Of a stretch of 64,000 nucleotides of DNA, positions 46,383-54,819 are shown one piece after another. The notes under the pieces were generated by a model. It was not told where the DNA came from, searched no databases, and saw nothing but the letters and a program-made list of their open reading frames with translations. The stretch lies in contig CAWELH010000002.1 of NCBI GenBank assembly GCA_963809925.1, positions 62,001-126,000 of the forward strand, given 5' to 3'. This DNA comes from DASQZK01 sp963809925. Lineage in GTDB: Bacteria > Bacteroidota > Bacteroidia > Bacteroidales > GCA-2748055. The stretch's first letter is position 1. The number at the start of each line of letters is the position of its first letter. The translations under genes and the position numbers were made by a program.

Positions 46383-48857
46383 ATGTACAACCGAACAATC
46401 ACCCGGATTTTCCTTTGGGTAAGCATGGCGTTTCTTCTTCCAACGGCCTGCACATTTGATGTCGCTAAATCCGGCAGTGTCCGCGATCAGGATTTCAATG
46501 CCGGATGGCGTTTTTCCTCTGGTAACACTGATGGAGCTGAAAATCCCGCCTATGATGATTCCGGCTGGCGCAAGGTGGACCTGCCCCATGACTGGAGCGT
46601 TGAGGACCTCCCTGTCCAGGATTCCAACCACATCGGCCCGTTTTACAAGTTGATGAAAGACGGCCATGACGTAGGCTACCTTGAGGGAGGAACTGCCTGG
46701 TACCGGAAATCCTTCTCTATCGATCCGGAAAACAGGCATAAACAGGTGATTCTGAATTTTGACGGTGTACAATCAGAAGCAACTCTTTTCGTGAACGGGA
46801 AAGAAGCCGGCCGGCATGTATACGGATATACGCCTTTTTATTTCAACATCACTCCCTATTTGAAGGACGATGGCAGCCCTGAAGTAATTGCCGTAAAAGT
46901 TTTCAAACCCGAAGAAAATTCCCGGTGGTTCACTGGTGCAGGCATATACAGACCTGTGACCGTCTCCTTCCTCGACCCGGTACATATCAGCACCTGGGGT
47001 GTTGGGATTACTACATTACCGGAAGACAGGAATACCGACGGTGTTGAACTTTCCGTTGAAATCTTTAACCAGGACAGCACAGATGCAAAAATCACCGTCC
47101 GTGCACAGATCATCACGCCTCAAAATGTAGCATTGGATGGCGTTGAAAAGACAGTTTCGGTTCCAACTGGTCAATCATCTGCTGTTCTTCTGACTTCTCA
47201 TGTGATCGATCCGCAACGTTGGGATACAGAACATCCGTTGCTTTATACTGCAAAAATAACCCTTCTCCGTGGCGAACGCACAACGGATGAGTACAATACC
47301 AGTTTCGGAATCAGATCGATTCGCTACTCGGCAAAAACAGGATTCCTGCTGAATGATAGTATGGTCCTGATGAAAGGGGCATGTATGCATCATGATAACG
47401 GATTGCTGGGCGCTGCAGCCTTTGCCAGGGCTGAGGAACGACGCGTGGAAATAATGAAAAAGAACGGGTACAATGCCATCCGCACAAGTCACAACCCGCC
47501 GTCAAAGGCATTCCTGGATGCCTGCGACAAGCTTGGGATACTGGTGATCGACGAAGCCTTTGATGCCTGGATGAAGGCGAAAAGGCCCAATGATTATCAC
47601 GTCCACTTTGCCGATTGGTGGAAGAAGGACCTGGCGGCCATGGTGCTTCGTGACAGGAACCATCCTTCCGTGATTATGTGGAGTATCGGGAATGAGATCC
47701 CGGAAAGATCAGATCCGTCGGGCTTGGAAATTGCACGTAAACTGATTGACGAAGTACGAAGTATCGATACTACCCGGCCGGTTACGGAAGCAGTTTGTGA
47801 GTTCTGGGACAATCAAGGCAAAGACTGGGATTATTCGTCCCATGCATTTAGCGTACTCGATATCGGAGGATATAACTATCAGTGGAAGAATTATGAAAAA
47901 GATCATGAAAAATTTCCGGGGAGGATAATGGTTGGAACCGAATCGGTTGCCAAAGAAGCCTATGAAAACTGGCGATTAGTGGAAGAACAGCCCTATGTGA
48001 TCGGAGATTTTGTATGGACAGGCTGGGATTATCTTGGTGAAGCCAGCATTGGCCATGCTACGTGGCGTTCGCCGAGTGACGGACCCGATCAATTTGCCTT
48101 GCCATGGCCTTGGTACGTTTCTAACTGTGGCGATATCGATATCCTGGGCAATAAGAAGCCGCAGTCTTACTTCCGGGATGTCGTCTGGGGAGAAAGCAAC
48201 CTTGAAATGGCCGTGCACGTTCCAGCTCCCGAAGGGAAAGAGGAGGTTGTATTTTTCTGGGGTTGGCCACAGGAATACCAAAGCTGGAACTGGGCCGAAG
48301 AGGTTGGACGCACGCTGGATGTCACAGTTTATTCTAGTTACCCGAAGGTCAGAATGGAACTCAACGGTGAAAGTCTGGGAGAAAAAGAGATTGCTCCCGG
48401 CTCAGGCTATAAGGCCGTATTTGCCGTTCCCTATCAACCGGGTGAATTAAAAGTTTCTGGTATCGTGAATGGTGAGGTTTCTGAATCGAAGGTCCTAAAA
48501 ACCACCGGACCTGTTGTGGGAATAAGACTCAGTCCCGAAAGAAAAAAAATCGGTGCAGACCCCGGTGAGATTGCATATATCGATGTTGTCGCAGTAGACG
48601 CTGATGGGAATGTCGTACCTGATTCCAATGTAAAAGTGCAGGTCAGCATAGGAGGCGAGGCTGTACTTATCGCTGCCGGGAATGCCTCTCCGTACGCTGA
48701 AGGGAGCATGCAGGACGGCAACTTCAACCTGTTCCGGGGGAAAGGGATGGTGATCGTACGGTCGACCGGGAAAAAAGGAAAGATAAGGATAAGCGCCGGT
48801 TCGGAAGGGATAGCAAGCACTGAGGCAGAGATCGTAGCAGGTGACCCACAGCCGTAA
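46383..48857 (+). CDS. GH2 beta-galactosidase-type glycoside hydrolase, lipoprotein
   Basis: 824 residues from the ATG at 46383, which opens a signal peptide with Cys22 (LLPTAC); an upstream frame start at 46347 would bury it. A GH2 sugar-binding domain (about 35-200), an Ig-like domain (about 205-300) and a TIM barrel (about 305-590) are followed by DUF4982-like and Ig-like C-terminal domains. Glu438 in WSIGNEIPERSD is the predicted acid/base and Glu520 in VGTESVAK the nucleophile. The architecture fits PUL beta-galactosidases; beta-glucuronidase activity cannot be excluded. It stands alone between repeats and the protease gene. Confidence 0.86.
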   Translation: MYNRTITRIFLWVSMAFLLPTACTFDVAKSGSVRDQDFNAGWRFSSGNTDGAENPAYDDSGWRKVDLPHDWSVEDLPVQDSNHIGPFYKLMKDGHDVGYLEGGTAWYRKSFSIDPENRHKQVILNFDGVQSEATLFVNGKEAGRHVYGYTPFYFNITPYLKDDGSPEVIAVKVFKPEENSRWFTGAGIYRPVTVSFLDPVHISTWGVGITTLPEDRNTDGVELSVEIFNQDSTDAKITVRAQIITPQNVALDGVEKTVSVPTGQSSAVLLTSHVIDPQRWDTEHPLLYTAKITLLRGERTTDEYNTSFGIRSIRYSAKTGFLLNDSMVLMKGACMHHDNGLLGAAAFARAEERRVEIMKKNGYNAIRTSHNPPSKAFLDACDKLGILVIDEAFDAWMKAKRPNDYHVHFADWWKKDLAAMVLRDRNHPSVIMWSIGNEIPERSDPSGLEIARKLIDEVRSIDTTRPVTEAVCEFWDNQGKDWDYSSHAFSVLDIGGYNYQWKNYEKDHEKFPGRIMVGTESVAKEAYENWRLVEEQPYVIGDFVWTGWDYLGEASIGHATWRSPSDGPDQFALPWPWYVSNCGDIDILGNKKPQSYFRDVVWGESNLEMAVHVPAPEGKEEVVFFWGWPQEYQSWNWAEEVGRTLDVTVYSSYPKVRMELNGESLGEKEIAPGSGYKAVFAVPYQPGELKVSGIVNGEVSESKVLKTTGPVVGIRLSPERKKIGADPGEIAYIDVVAVDADGNVVPDSNVKVQVSIGGEAVLIAAGNASPYAEGSMQDGNFNLFRGKGMVIVRSTGKKGKIRISAGSEGIASTEAEIVAGDPQP

Positions 48858-49096
48858 TTCAATTTTCTATGAATTGTTCCGTACGATCCCGGTTTATAGA
48901 ACAGTATCTAAATTCAGTTGCTAACTATGAAATTTATTCATGCTGTAATATAAATATCGAAACTTCACGCCATTATGTCACTGATTCTAAAATGGCACGA
49001 TTTTGTATATTTTCAAGCTTCTTACATACTCGAAGAAGGTGGCGGAATAGAATTCCGGGGATCCTCCCGGCTTTTCAGTGATCAATAAGGAAGGAA

Positions 49097-49151
49097 ACCG
49101 GTATATTTTGCCAAAGATAAGGTGAAGTATTACGATTAAAAATATACCGGT
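49097..49151 (+). promoter_or_regulatory. 13-bp perfect inverted repeat ending at the htrA-like start codon
   Basis: ACCGGTATATTTT (49097-49109) and AAAATATACCGGT (49139-49151) are exact reverse complements with a 29-nt loop. The right arm ends at the base before the ATG at 49152, so a hairpin in the mRNA would lock the ribosome-binding region. The site could also be a DNA operator; each arm holds the palindrome ACCGGT. Confidence 0.6.
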
Positions 49152-50138
49152 ATGAAAAAAGCGACAAATCATATCTCCTATGCTGACCAGGAAGCCAACA
49201 TCCTGGATGCATACTCGAACACCATTGCCAACGTTATCAGGGAAGTGGGTGATGCAGTAGTACACGTTGAGGTAGACAAAAAGATCAAGGATCCCCGTAC
49301 GAAGAAAGTGCAGGTTCAGACCGGTGCTGCTTCAGGATTTTCAATATCCTCGGATGGATATATCATAACTAATCATCACGTTGTTGACAGTGCAGAAAGC
49401 GTCCGTGTGGTGATGCATGATGGGAGAAAAATAAATGCGGATATCAGGGGAAGTGATCCTTCCACCGATATTGCTGTGATTAAAATTTATGAAACCCTCC
49501 ATTCTCTTACCCTGGCTGATTCATCAAAGCTTCAGCGGGGCCAGATTGCAATAGCCATTGGAAATCCCCTGGGCCTGCAGCAAACTGTGACCACAGGAGT
49601 GGTAAGTGCTCTTGGCAGAACCTTGCGGGCAACGAACGGCCGCCTGATTGATGATGTCATACAAACGGATGCTGCTCTGAATCCTGGTAACAGCGGAGGT
49701 CCTCTCCTGGATTCCCATGGCAATGTTATCGGGGTGAATACTGCCATCATAAACACAGCTCAGGGCATATGCTTTGCCGTCTCGTCCAATCTTGCCGGAA
49801 ACGTTGCCGGTCAGCTCATCCTGGAAGGAAAGATTGTTCGTTCACAGCTGGGCATTGCCGGACAAACGGTGCATCTTACCCCCCGCATGGTTGCCGTAAA
49901 CAAACTTATAAATTCCACTGGTGTGTATGTGTTTGAGATCCTGAAAGATAGCACTGCCGACAATTCCGGACTTCAAAATTCCGATATCATTGTCAGTTTT
50001 GACGATAGCCCCGTGGGGAGCATTGATGATCTCCATCACCTCCTTACGCGTGAAAAAATAGGGGTAAGTGTAAAGCTGGGCGTCCTCAGGCAGGGAAGGA
50101 TGGAGAGTGTCACGGTTGTTCCTTCCGAGGTTTTGTAA
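49152..50138 (+). CDS. HtrA/DegP-like trypsin-fold serine protease with one PDZ domain, no signal peptide
   Basis: 328 residues. The catalytic triad is His76 (TNHHVV), Asp106 (STDIAVI) and Ser181 (NPGNSGGPL). A PDZ domain spans about 240-325 (GVYVFEILKDSTADNSGLQNSDIIVSFDD is its start region in part). Unlike most HtrA proteins it lacks an N-terminal signal peptide or membrane anchor, so it may be cytoplasmic. It would degrade or refold misfolded proteins. It is a single-gene unit, with an inverted repeat abutting the start codon. Confidence 0.87.
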   Translation: MKKATNHISYADQEANILDAYSNTIANVIREVGDAVVHVEVDKKIKDPRTKKVQVQTGAASGFSISSDGYIITNHHVVDSAESVRVVMHDGRKINADIRGSDPSTDIAVIKIYETLHSLTLADSSKLQRGQIAIAIGNPLGLQQTVTTGVVSALGRTLRATNGRLIDDVIQTDAALNPGNSGGPLLDSHGNVIGVNTAIINTAQGICFAVSSNLAGNVAGQLILEGKIVRSQLGIAGQTVHLTPRMVAVNKLINSTGVYVFEILKDSTADNSGLQNSDIIVSFDDSPVGSIDDLHHLLTREKIGVSVKLGVLRQGRMESVTVVPSEVL

Positions 50139-50314
50139 ACCAAAATTATAACCACTTTGCCACTATCATTATCCGTTTATTTTCATCGTTTCGAACGTAG
50201 TTCAACATCGGATTTGCAAACGGATATTCCGGTCATTCTCAGGGGTTTGAAAATATTTTTCAACCTGGCTCACAAATTCCAGATAGTAATTTATTACGCT
50301 GCTGATTTATAGCT

Positions 50315-50322
50315 TACTTTTG
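50315..50322 (+). promoter_or_regulatory. Bacteroidota -7 box TACTTTTG upstream of the cytochrome c gene
   Basis: Matches TAnnTTTG and ends 32 bp before the ATG at 50355. The -33 TTG is not clear, so the assignment is moderate. Confidence 0.45.
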
Positions 50323-50354
50323 CCCAAGTATTAACTTAAATCCTATTAGTCCAT

Positions 50355-50951
50355 ATGAAAAATGCTATGAAAATTTCATCAGTATTGCTGGTTCTTCCGG
50401 TATTGCTGTTGATGAATTGCACTGGTAACCAGAAACAGGCTGCACAGGACATGAGCAAACCTTCACAAGAGCAATTAGTACAGCGTGGTCAATACCTTGT
50501 AACCATCATGGGCTGCAACGACTGTCACTCTCCTAAACAAATGGGTCCACAGGGTCCCGTTGTAATTCCAGAGAAAATGCTTTCAGGATTTCCTACCGAC
50601 GGGCTTTTACCTCAGGTAAACATGGAAATAATCAGTAAAGGCATGGCAATTTTTAATCCCGATCTCACAGCTTCCGCAGGGCCATGGGGAATGTCATTTT
50701 CTGCCAATTTGACCTCTGATCAGACCGGAATCGGTAATTGGACGGAAGAGAATTTTAAACGTGCGTTAAAAGAGGGTAAGTACAAAGGTCTCCCCAATTC
50801 CCGCACACTCCTCCCTCCCATGCCATGGACGAACTTAATGAATATCAGTGATGAGGATGTCAGTGCAATTTTTGCCTACCTCAAGAGCATACCACCTGTA
50901 AACAATCTTGTTCAGCAACCTATACCTCTGACTGAATTAATAAACAAGTAA
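50355..50951 (+). CDS. Cytochrome c lipoprotein
   Basis: 198 residues with a lipoprotein signal (Cys22 in LLLMNC). One haem-binding motif CNDCH (Cys54, Cys57, His58) and a likely axial Met156 in LLPPMPW define a single c-type haem domain. The protein is exported and anchored, and would carry electrons in the periplasm. The length is larger than a minimal class I cytochrome because of a loop at about 60-105. No oxidase or dehydrogenase gene is adjacent. Confidence 0.85.
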   Translation: MKNAMKISSVLLVLPVLLLMNCTGNQKQAAQDMSKPSQEQLVQRGQYLVTIMGCNDCHSPKQMGPQGPVVIPEKMLSGFPTDGLLPQVNMEIISKGMAIFNPDLTASAGPWGMSFSANLTSDQTGIGNWTEENFKRALKEGKYKGLPNSRTLLPPMPWTNLMNISDEDVSAIFAYLKSIPPVNNLVQQPIPLTELINK

Positions 50952-50959
50952 TCTAATAC

Positions 50960-50992
50960 ATGTTGTGCTGAGCCCCAGGTTCAGCACAACAT
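50960..50992. terminator. Hairpin after the cytochrome c gene
   Basis: ATGTTGTGCTGA (50960-50971) and TCAGCACAACAT (50981-50992) are exact reverse complements with a 9-nt loop, 8 bp after the stop. No T-run follows. The remaining gap to 51365 holds no supported gene; a 96-codon minus-strand frame there has no family features. Confidence 0.6.
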
Positions 50993-51365
50993 CCCAAAAT
51001 TCTGTTCAGGATACACGCTGTCAGAATAAACGAAGCATAAAATGCTGCCGGAGAGGATCAACAGAAAATACAGTGTCAACAGGTCTACAGTCTGAACTAT
51101 GATCACCTGGGCCAGGAGCCGGATCAAGCTTGAACTAAAGCCTGCCACAGATGACGACGAAGAAACTGTCGTAAGTATTAAACGGGCATCAGGTTTCCGA
51201 GAATAGATAAACGGATAATTCGAAGATTCTTCTTTTTCATGCTTGATTTCAGGCTTAAAAAGCAAATTCAATTGAACATTTTATATACCGGATGGTTGAA
51301 CGAATTTCCTGCACATTCAAATTTCTATTTTACGAAGGAATGCTTGTACGATTTTAAACAGTGAT

Positions 51366-51944
51366 ATGGAAGAAAGAATAAATTTCAATCATGATCTTCA
51401 AAATGAGATAGTCCAGTTACGTCCAATAGTAATGAGTGACTACGGGGCTTTCTTGCGGATAAGTGCTGATCCTGGCTTGTGGACATGGTTCACAGATGAT
51501 CTTTCCGAGCCGGAAATATTGTTCGAATGGGTATCTGAGGCTGTCAGGGATACAGAGACTGAACGGCGACTTGCTTTTACTGTAATTGACAAGCGTACCA
51601 ATTCCATCGCAGGATCGAGTAGTTTCGGAAACATCTCGTACCGTGACAGCAGGATGGAAATTGGCTGGACATGGCTCGGGCGCGAATGGCATGGTAAGGG
51701 ACTGAACCAGGCAATAAAATTCCTGATGTTAAGACACAGCTTCGAGATCCTTGACTTTGAGCGTGTTGAGGCAAAGACCGATGTTTTAAACATACCCGCC
51801 AGGAAAGGACTTGAGCGGGCGGGGATGACTGCCGAGGGCATTCTGAGGAGCCATACCCTTATGACGAATCAGAGGCGACGGGATACCATATATTACAGCA
51901 TTCTGAAAGCAGAATGGCCTGAAAGAAAAAAACTATTCACCTGA
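51366..51944 (+). CDS. GNAT-family N-acetyltransferase (RimJ/RimL-like)
   Basis: 192 residues, cytoplasmic. LRPIVMSDYGAFLRI and the acetyl-CoA loop around GWTWLGREWHGKGLNQ fit the GNAT fold, and the last third (VEAKTDVLNIPARKGLERAGMTAEG) matches the RimJ/RimL C-terminal pattern. It transfers an acetyl group from acetyl-CoA to an amine, probably of a protein N-terminus or small molecule. No partner is visible. Confidence 0.85.
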   Translation: MEERINFNHDLQNEIVQLRPIVMSDYGAFLRISADPGLWTWFTDDLSEPEILFEWVSEAVRDTETERRLAFTVIDKRTNSIAGSSSFGNISYRDSRMEIGWTWLGREWHGKGLNQAIKFLMLRHSFEILDFERVEAKTDVLNIPARKGLERAGMTAEGILRSHTLMTNQRRRDTIYYSILKAEWPERKKLFT

Positions 51945-52195
51945 GCAGCATGCCAGTCTGAATATCCATATCTTCCAGCCATCCGGTTTTCACTGCCTAA
52001 TAAGGAAATCTGTCTACAATACCCTCCCTCATCTCATCCCGGGCGATATCGTTCGAATAATTAACATTTAGACACTGCGTTTCAGAAATAAAATTGCCAC
52101 TTATATAGATACGAAGTATAAAAATGGCCGTTTATTAAACCAATTGTCTGGATGCTTGTTAATTTCAAAGTTGGTCTAGCAAAGTTTACCCCTGG

Positions 52196-52223
52196 TTGAG
52201 GGCTTCATTCTGATTTATATTTG
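52196..52223 (+). promoter_or_regulatory. Near-ideal Bacteroidota promoter of the RND efflux operon
   Basis: TTG at 52196-52198, a 17-bp spacer and TATATTTG at 52216-52223, an exact TAnnTTTG box. The predicted start of transcription is within a few bases of the ATG at 52226, so the mRNA may be leaderless or nearly so. Confidence 0.55.
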
Positions 52224-52225
52224 TC

Positions 52226-53644
52226 ATGCTCAAATATCAATTTCCCCAAAAACAGTACCGAGTATTTTTCAGATCATCAGAGAATTCCGGTACTGTTTTT
52301 TTACGTATTCTTCTTTTTTTCACACTGGTTATCCTCCCCTGCGGGAAAGCGCTATCTCAGGATATGACCGATTCGCTACCCGACAGTGCACGTCTTGAAG
52401 ATTGCCTTAGTTATGCGATGCAGCACCAGCCTTTGGTGCAACAGCTTAAACTGGATGAGCAGATCGCAAAGCAGGATATCCGCATCGCCTTTTCAGATTG
52501 GTTGCCGCAGGTCAACACCAGCGCTGACTACCAGTATTACCTGAAACAACCCGTGATCATTCTGCCAAGTTTTTCAGATCCGGCAGGAGAGACGCAAGAA
52601 ATTCCCATGGGGGTAAAGAATAATTCTACCGTTTCGTTTTCAGCAAGCCAGATCCTGTTTAACCAGGATGTTTACCTGGCTGCAAAAACAGCAGGCTATT
52701 ACCGCAAACAGGCCGAACAGAGTGCTTCGGATGCTCTCATCAACCTGGTTGCAGACATAACCAAAGCGTATTATGCAGTACTGGGGGCCAGTCAGCAAGT
52801 TCAGATTATACAAGAAGACATTCAACGAATCAATAAGAGCCTGCGTGATGCATTTGCCCGTTACCAGACCGGAGTAAGCGACAACATCGACTATAAGCGC
52901 GCTACCATTTCATTGAACAATGCGAAAGCTCAGCTTATCAATGCGGGAGAAACATTGGAAACGAGGAAGAGTAACCTAAAGCGTCTTATTGGCTTTCCGC
53001 ATGACAAAGACCTCTCGCTGAAGCAGGATTATGAATCAATGAAAAAAGAAATTATGCTTAAGGCACCGATTGATCCAAACTTTGAAAACAGGATCGAATA
53101 TCAACTTCTCGAAACCAATATACAATTGCAGAGGGCCATGGTCAACTATTACCGTTTTGGTTTTCTCCCGTCTCTTTCCGGGTATGCAAATTATAATTTG
53201 ACCTATCACAATGATACTTTTAGTGGCTTGTATAACAGTTCATTTCCAAACTCATCCATCGGCCTGACACTTTCTTTTCCGATTTTTGAAGGAGCGCGCA
53301 GACTGGAAAATATAAAGAGGGCAACGCTGAAATTTGAACGACTTGCCCTTGATACCGTAAACCTCCGGAATCAGATGAATACGGAGTATATACAGGCAAT
53401 GGCATCTTACAAAACGTATCTGGCAGCTTATCGTGCCACCAGTGAAAATGTAAAGCTCGCAGATGAAGTCTACGAAACTGTGAAATCACAATATGATCAG
53501 GGCGTGAAAACCTACCTTGAAGTCATTGTATCGGAAACAGATCTCCGGACTGCCCAGATCAATAACGTCAATGCCCTATTCATGTTACTTTCTGCAAAGA
53601 CAGATGTGGAACGTTCACTGGGCAGGATTTCAGTCAATTATTAA
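52226..53644 (+). CDS. TolC-family outer-membrane efflux channel
   Basis: 472 residues. A long N-terminus with a signal peptide near 22-45 (FLRILLFFTLVILPCGKALSQ) precedes two repeats of long alpha-helical coiled coils and short beta strands typical of outer-membrane efflux proteins. It forms the exit duct of a tripartite efflux pump with the adaptor and RND genes that follow at 11 and 21 bp spacing. No start closer to the signal peptide than the ATG at 52226 was found. Confidence 0.9.
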   Translation: MLKYQFPQKQYRVFFRSSENSGTVFLRILLFFTLVILPCGKALSQDMTDSLPDSARLEDCLSYAMQHQPLVQQLKLDEQIAKQDIRIAFSDWLPQVNTSADYQYYLKQPVIILPSFSDPAGETQEIPMGVKNNSTVSFSASQILFNQDVYLAAKTAGYYRKQAEQSASDALINLVADITKAYYAVLGASQQVQIIQEDIQRINKSLRDAFARYQTGVSDNIDYKRATISLNNAKAQLINAGETLETRKSNLKRLIGFPHDKDLSLKQDYESMKKEIMLKAPIDPNFENRIEYQLLETNIQLQRAMVNYYRFGFLPSLSGYANYNLTYHNDTFSGLYNSSFPNSSIGLTLSFPIFEGARRLENIKRATLKFERLALDTVNLRNQMNTEYIQAMASYKTYLAAYRATSENVKLADEVYETVKSQYDQGVKTYLEVIVSETDLRTAQINNVNALFMLLSAKTDVERSLGRISVNY

Positions 53645-53655
53645 ACTATGGAAAA

Positions 53656-54798
53656 ATGAATAATGTGTTGTTTAAATCCCTGTCAATCATACTGGCTCTG
53701 CTTGCATCGATGGCTATTTCTTCATGCGGACATGCTGACAATGCCGGACAACAAGTGCAGATGGCTGCTGTTCCGGTAAGTCCATATATTGTCCCCGAAA
53801 AAAAAGTTTCCTATTACGATGCATATCCGGCCACCGTATCTGCCCTTGAGGAAGTTGCCCTGCGAAGTGAAGTCAGCGGTTACATCACAGGAATTTTCTT
53901 TAAGGAAGGAAGACATGTGGATAAAGGGAGCAAGTTGTATGAGATCGATCGTCGAAAGTACATGGCATCGAGAGAACAAGCAGGAGCCGGGGTAGCAATT
54001 GCCGAGGCGAACCTCGAGAAAGCAAAACGCGATGTGACAAGATATACCAGTTTAAGTGAGCAAAAGGCCATTGCGACACAGACTCTTGAGGACGCTAACA
54101 CCAGCCTCGAGAATGCCAAAACACAGGTGAAGGCAGCAAAAGCAGAGCTCCTGAGAGCTGAAACAGATCTTAATTACTCCGAAATCAAAGCCCCTTTCAG
54201 CGGAACGATCGGTTTTTCGCAGGTTAAAACCGGCACTTTCGTAGTAGCGGGACAGACTATCCTTACCACCCTCTCCTCTGAAAATCCAGCCGGTGTGGAT
54301 TTTACAGTCGATGCCAGTTACCTTCCCTATTTCCGTGTTCTGGAAAATAGCCCCCGGGTTAACGACAGCACTTTTCTACTTATAGCTTCCAACGGAGTTA
54401 CGTATCCCTTTCCGGGGCGGCTCACGGTAATTGACAGGGCTGTTGACCCGACAACTGGCACACTGAGAATAAGACTCGTCTTTCCCAATAATTCGGGTAT
54501 TTTGAAATCTGGAATGAATGTAAGGGTTAAGGTACTGAATAATGAATCGGGAAGTCAAATCGTCATTCCTACGAAGGCGCTGAACGAACAGATGAGTGAA
54601 TATTTTGTATATGAAATCCATGACTCCATTGTGAAACAAACCAGGGTCGAGCCGGGACTCAACCTTGGTGAATTTATCGTGATCCGCTCGGGAATTCAGT
54701 CTGGTGACACCATTGTTGCTGACGGTTTGAAAAACCTGAGAGACGGATCGAAGATCAGGTTTGCCAATCCCTCAGAGCAAGGAGGCAATTCCAGGTAA
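53656..54798 (+). CDS. RND efflux periplasmic adaptor (AcrA/MexA-like), lipoprotein
   Basis: 380 residues with a lipoprotein signal (AISSCGH). The barrel-sandwich hybrid (VALRSEVSGYITGIFFKEG), a helical hairpin (about 95-165), and the beta-barrel domain (GILKSGMNVRVKV) follow in the usual order. It links the TolC channel to the RND pump. It sits between those genes in one operon. Confidence 0.94.
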   Translation: MNNVLFKSLSIILALLASMAISSCGHADNAGQQVQMAAVPVSPYIVPEKKVSYYDAYPATVSALEEVALRSEVSGYITGIFFKEGRHVDKGSKLYEIDRRKYMASREQAGAGVAIAEANLEKAKRDVTRYTSLSEQKAIATQTLEDANTSLENAKTQVKAAKAELLRAETDLNYSEIKAPFSGTIGFSQVKTGTFVVAGQTILTTLSSENPAGVDFTVDASYLPYFRVLENSPRVNDSTFLLIASNGVTYPFPGRLTVIDRAVDPTTGTLRIRLVFPNNSGILKSGMNVRVKVLNNESGSQIVIPTKALNEQMSEYFVYEIHDSIVKQTRVEPGLNLGEFIVIRSGIQSGDTIVADGLKNLRDGSKIRFANPSEQGGNSR

Positions 54799-54819
54799 AC
54801 TGAATAAATCTGAGCTGCC

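Noticed and set aside
48993..49008. Sigma-54-like promoter (TGGCACG followed by TTTTGTAT) upstream of the protease
   Set aside because: The -24 box is perfect but the -12 box lacks GC and the spacing is one base short; sigma-54 spacing is strict.
50981..51271. 96-codon minus-strand frame after the cytochrome c gene
   Set aside because: Starts inside a gap, ends in the hairpin arm, and shows no recognisable domain; a small membrane protein cannot be fully excluded.
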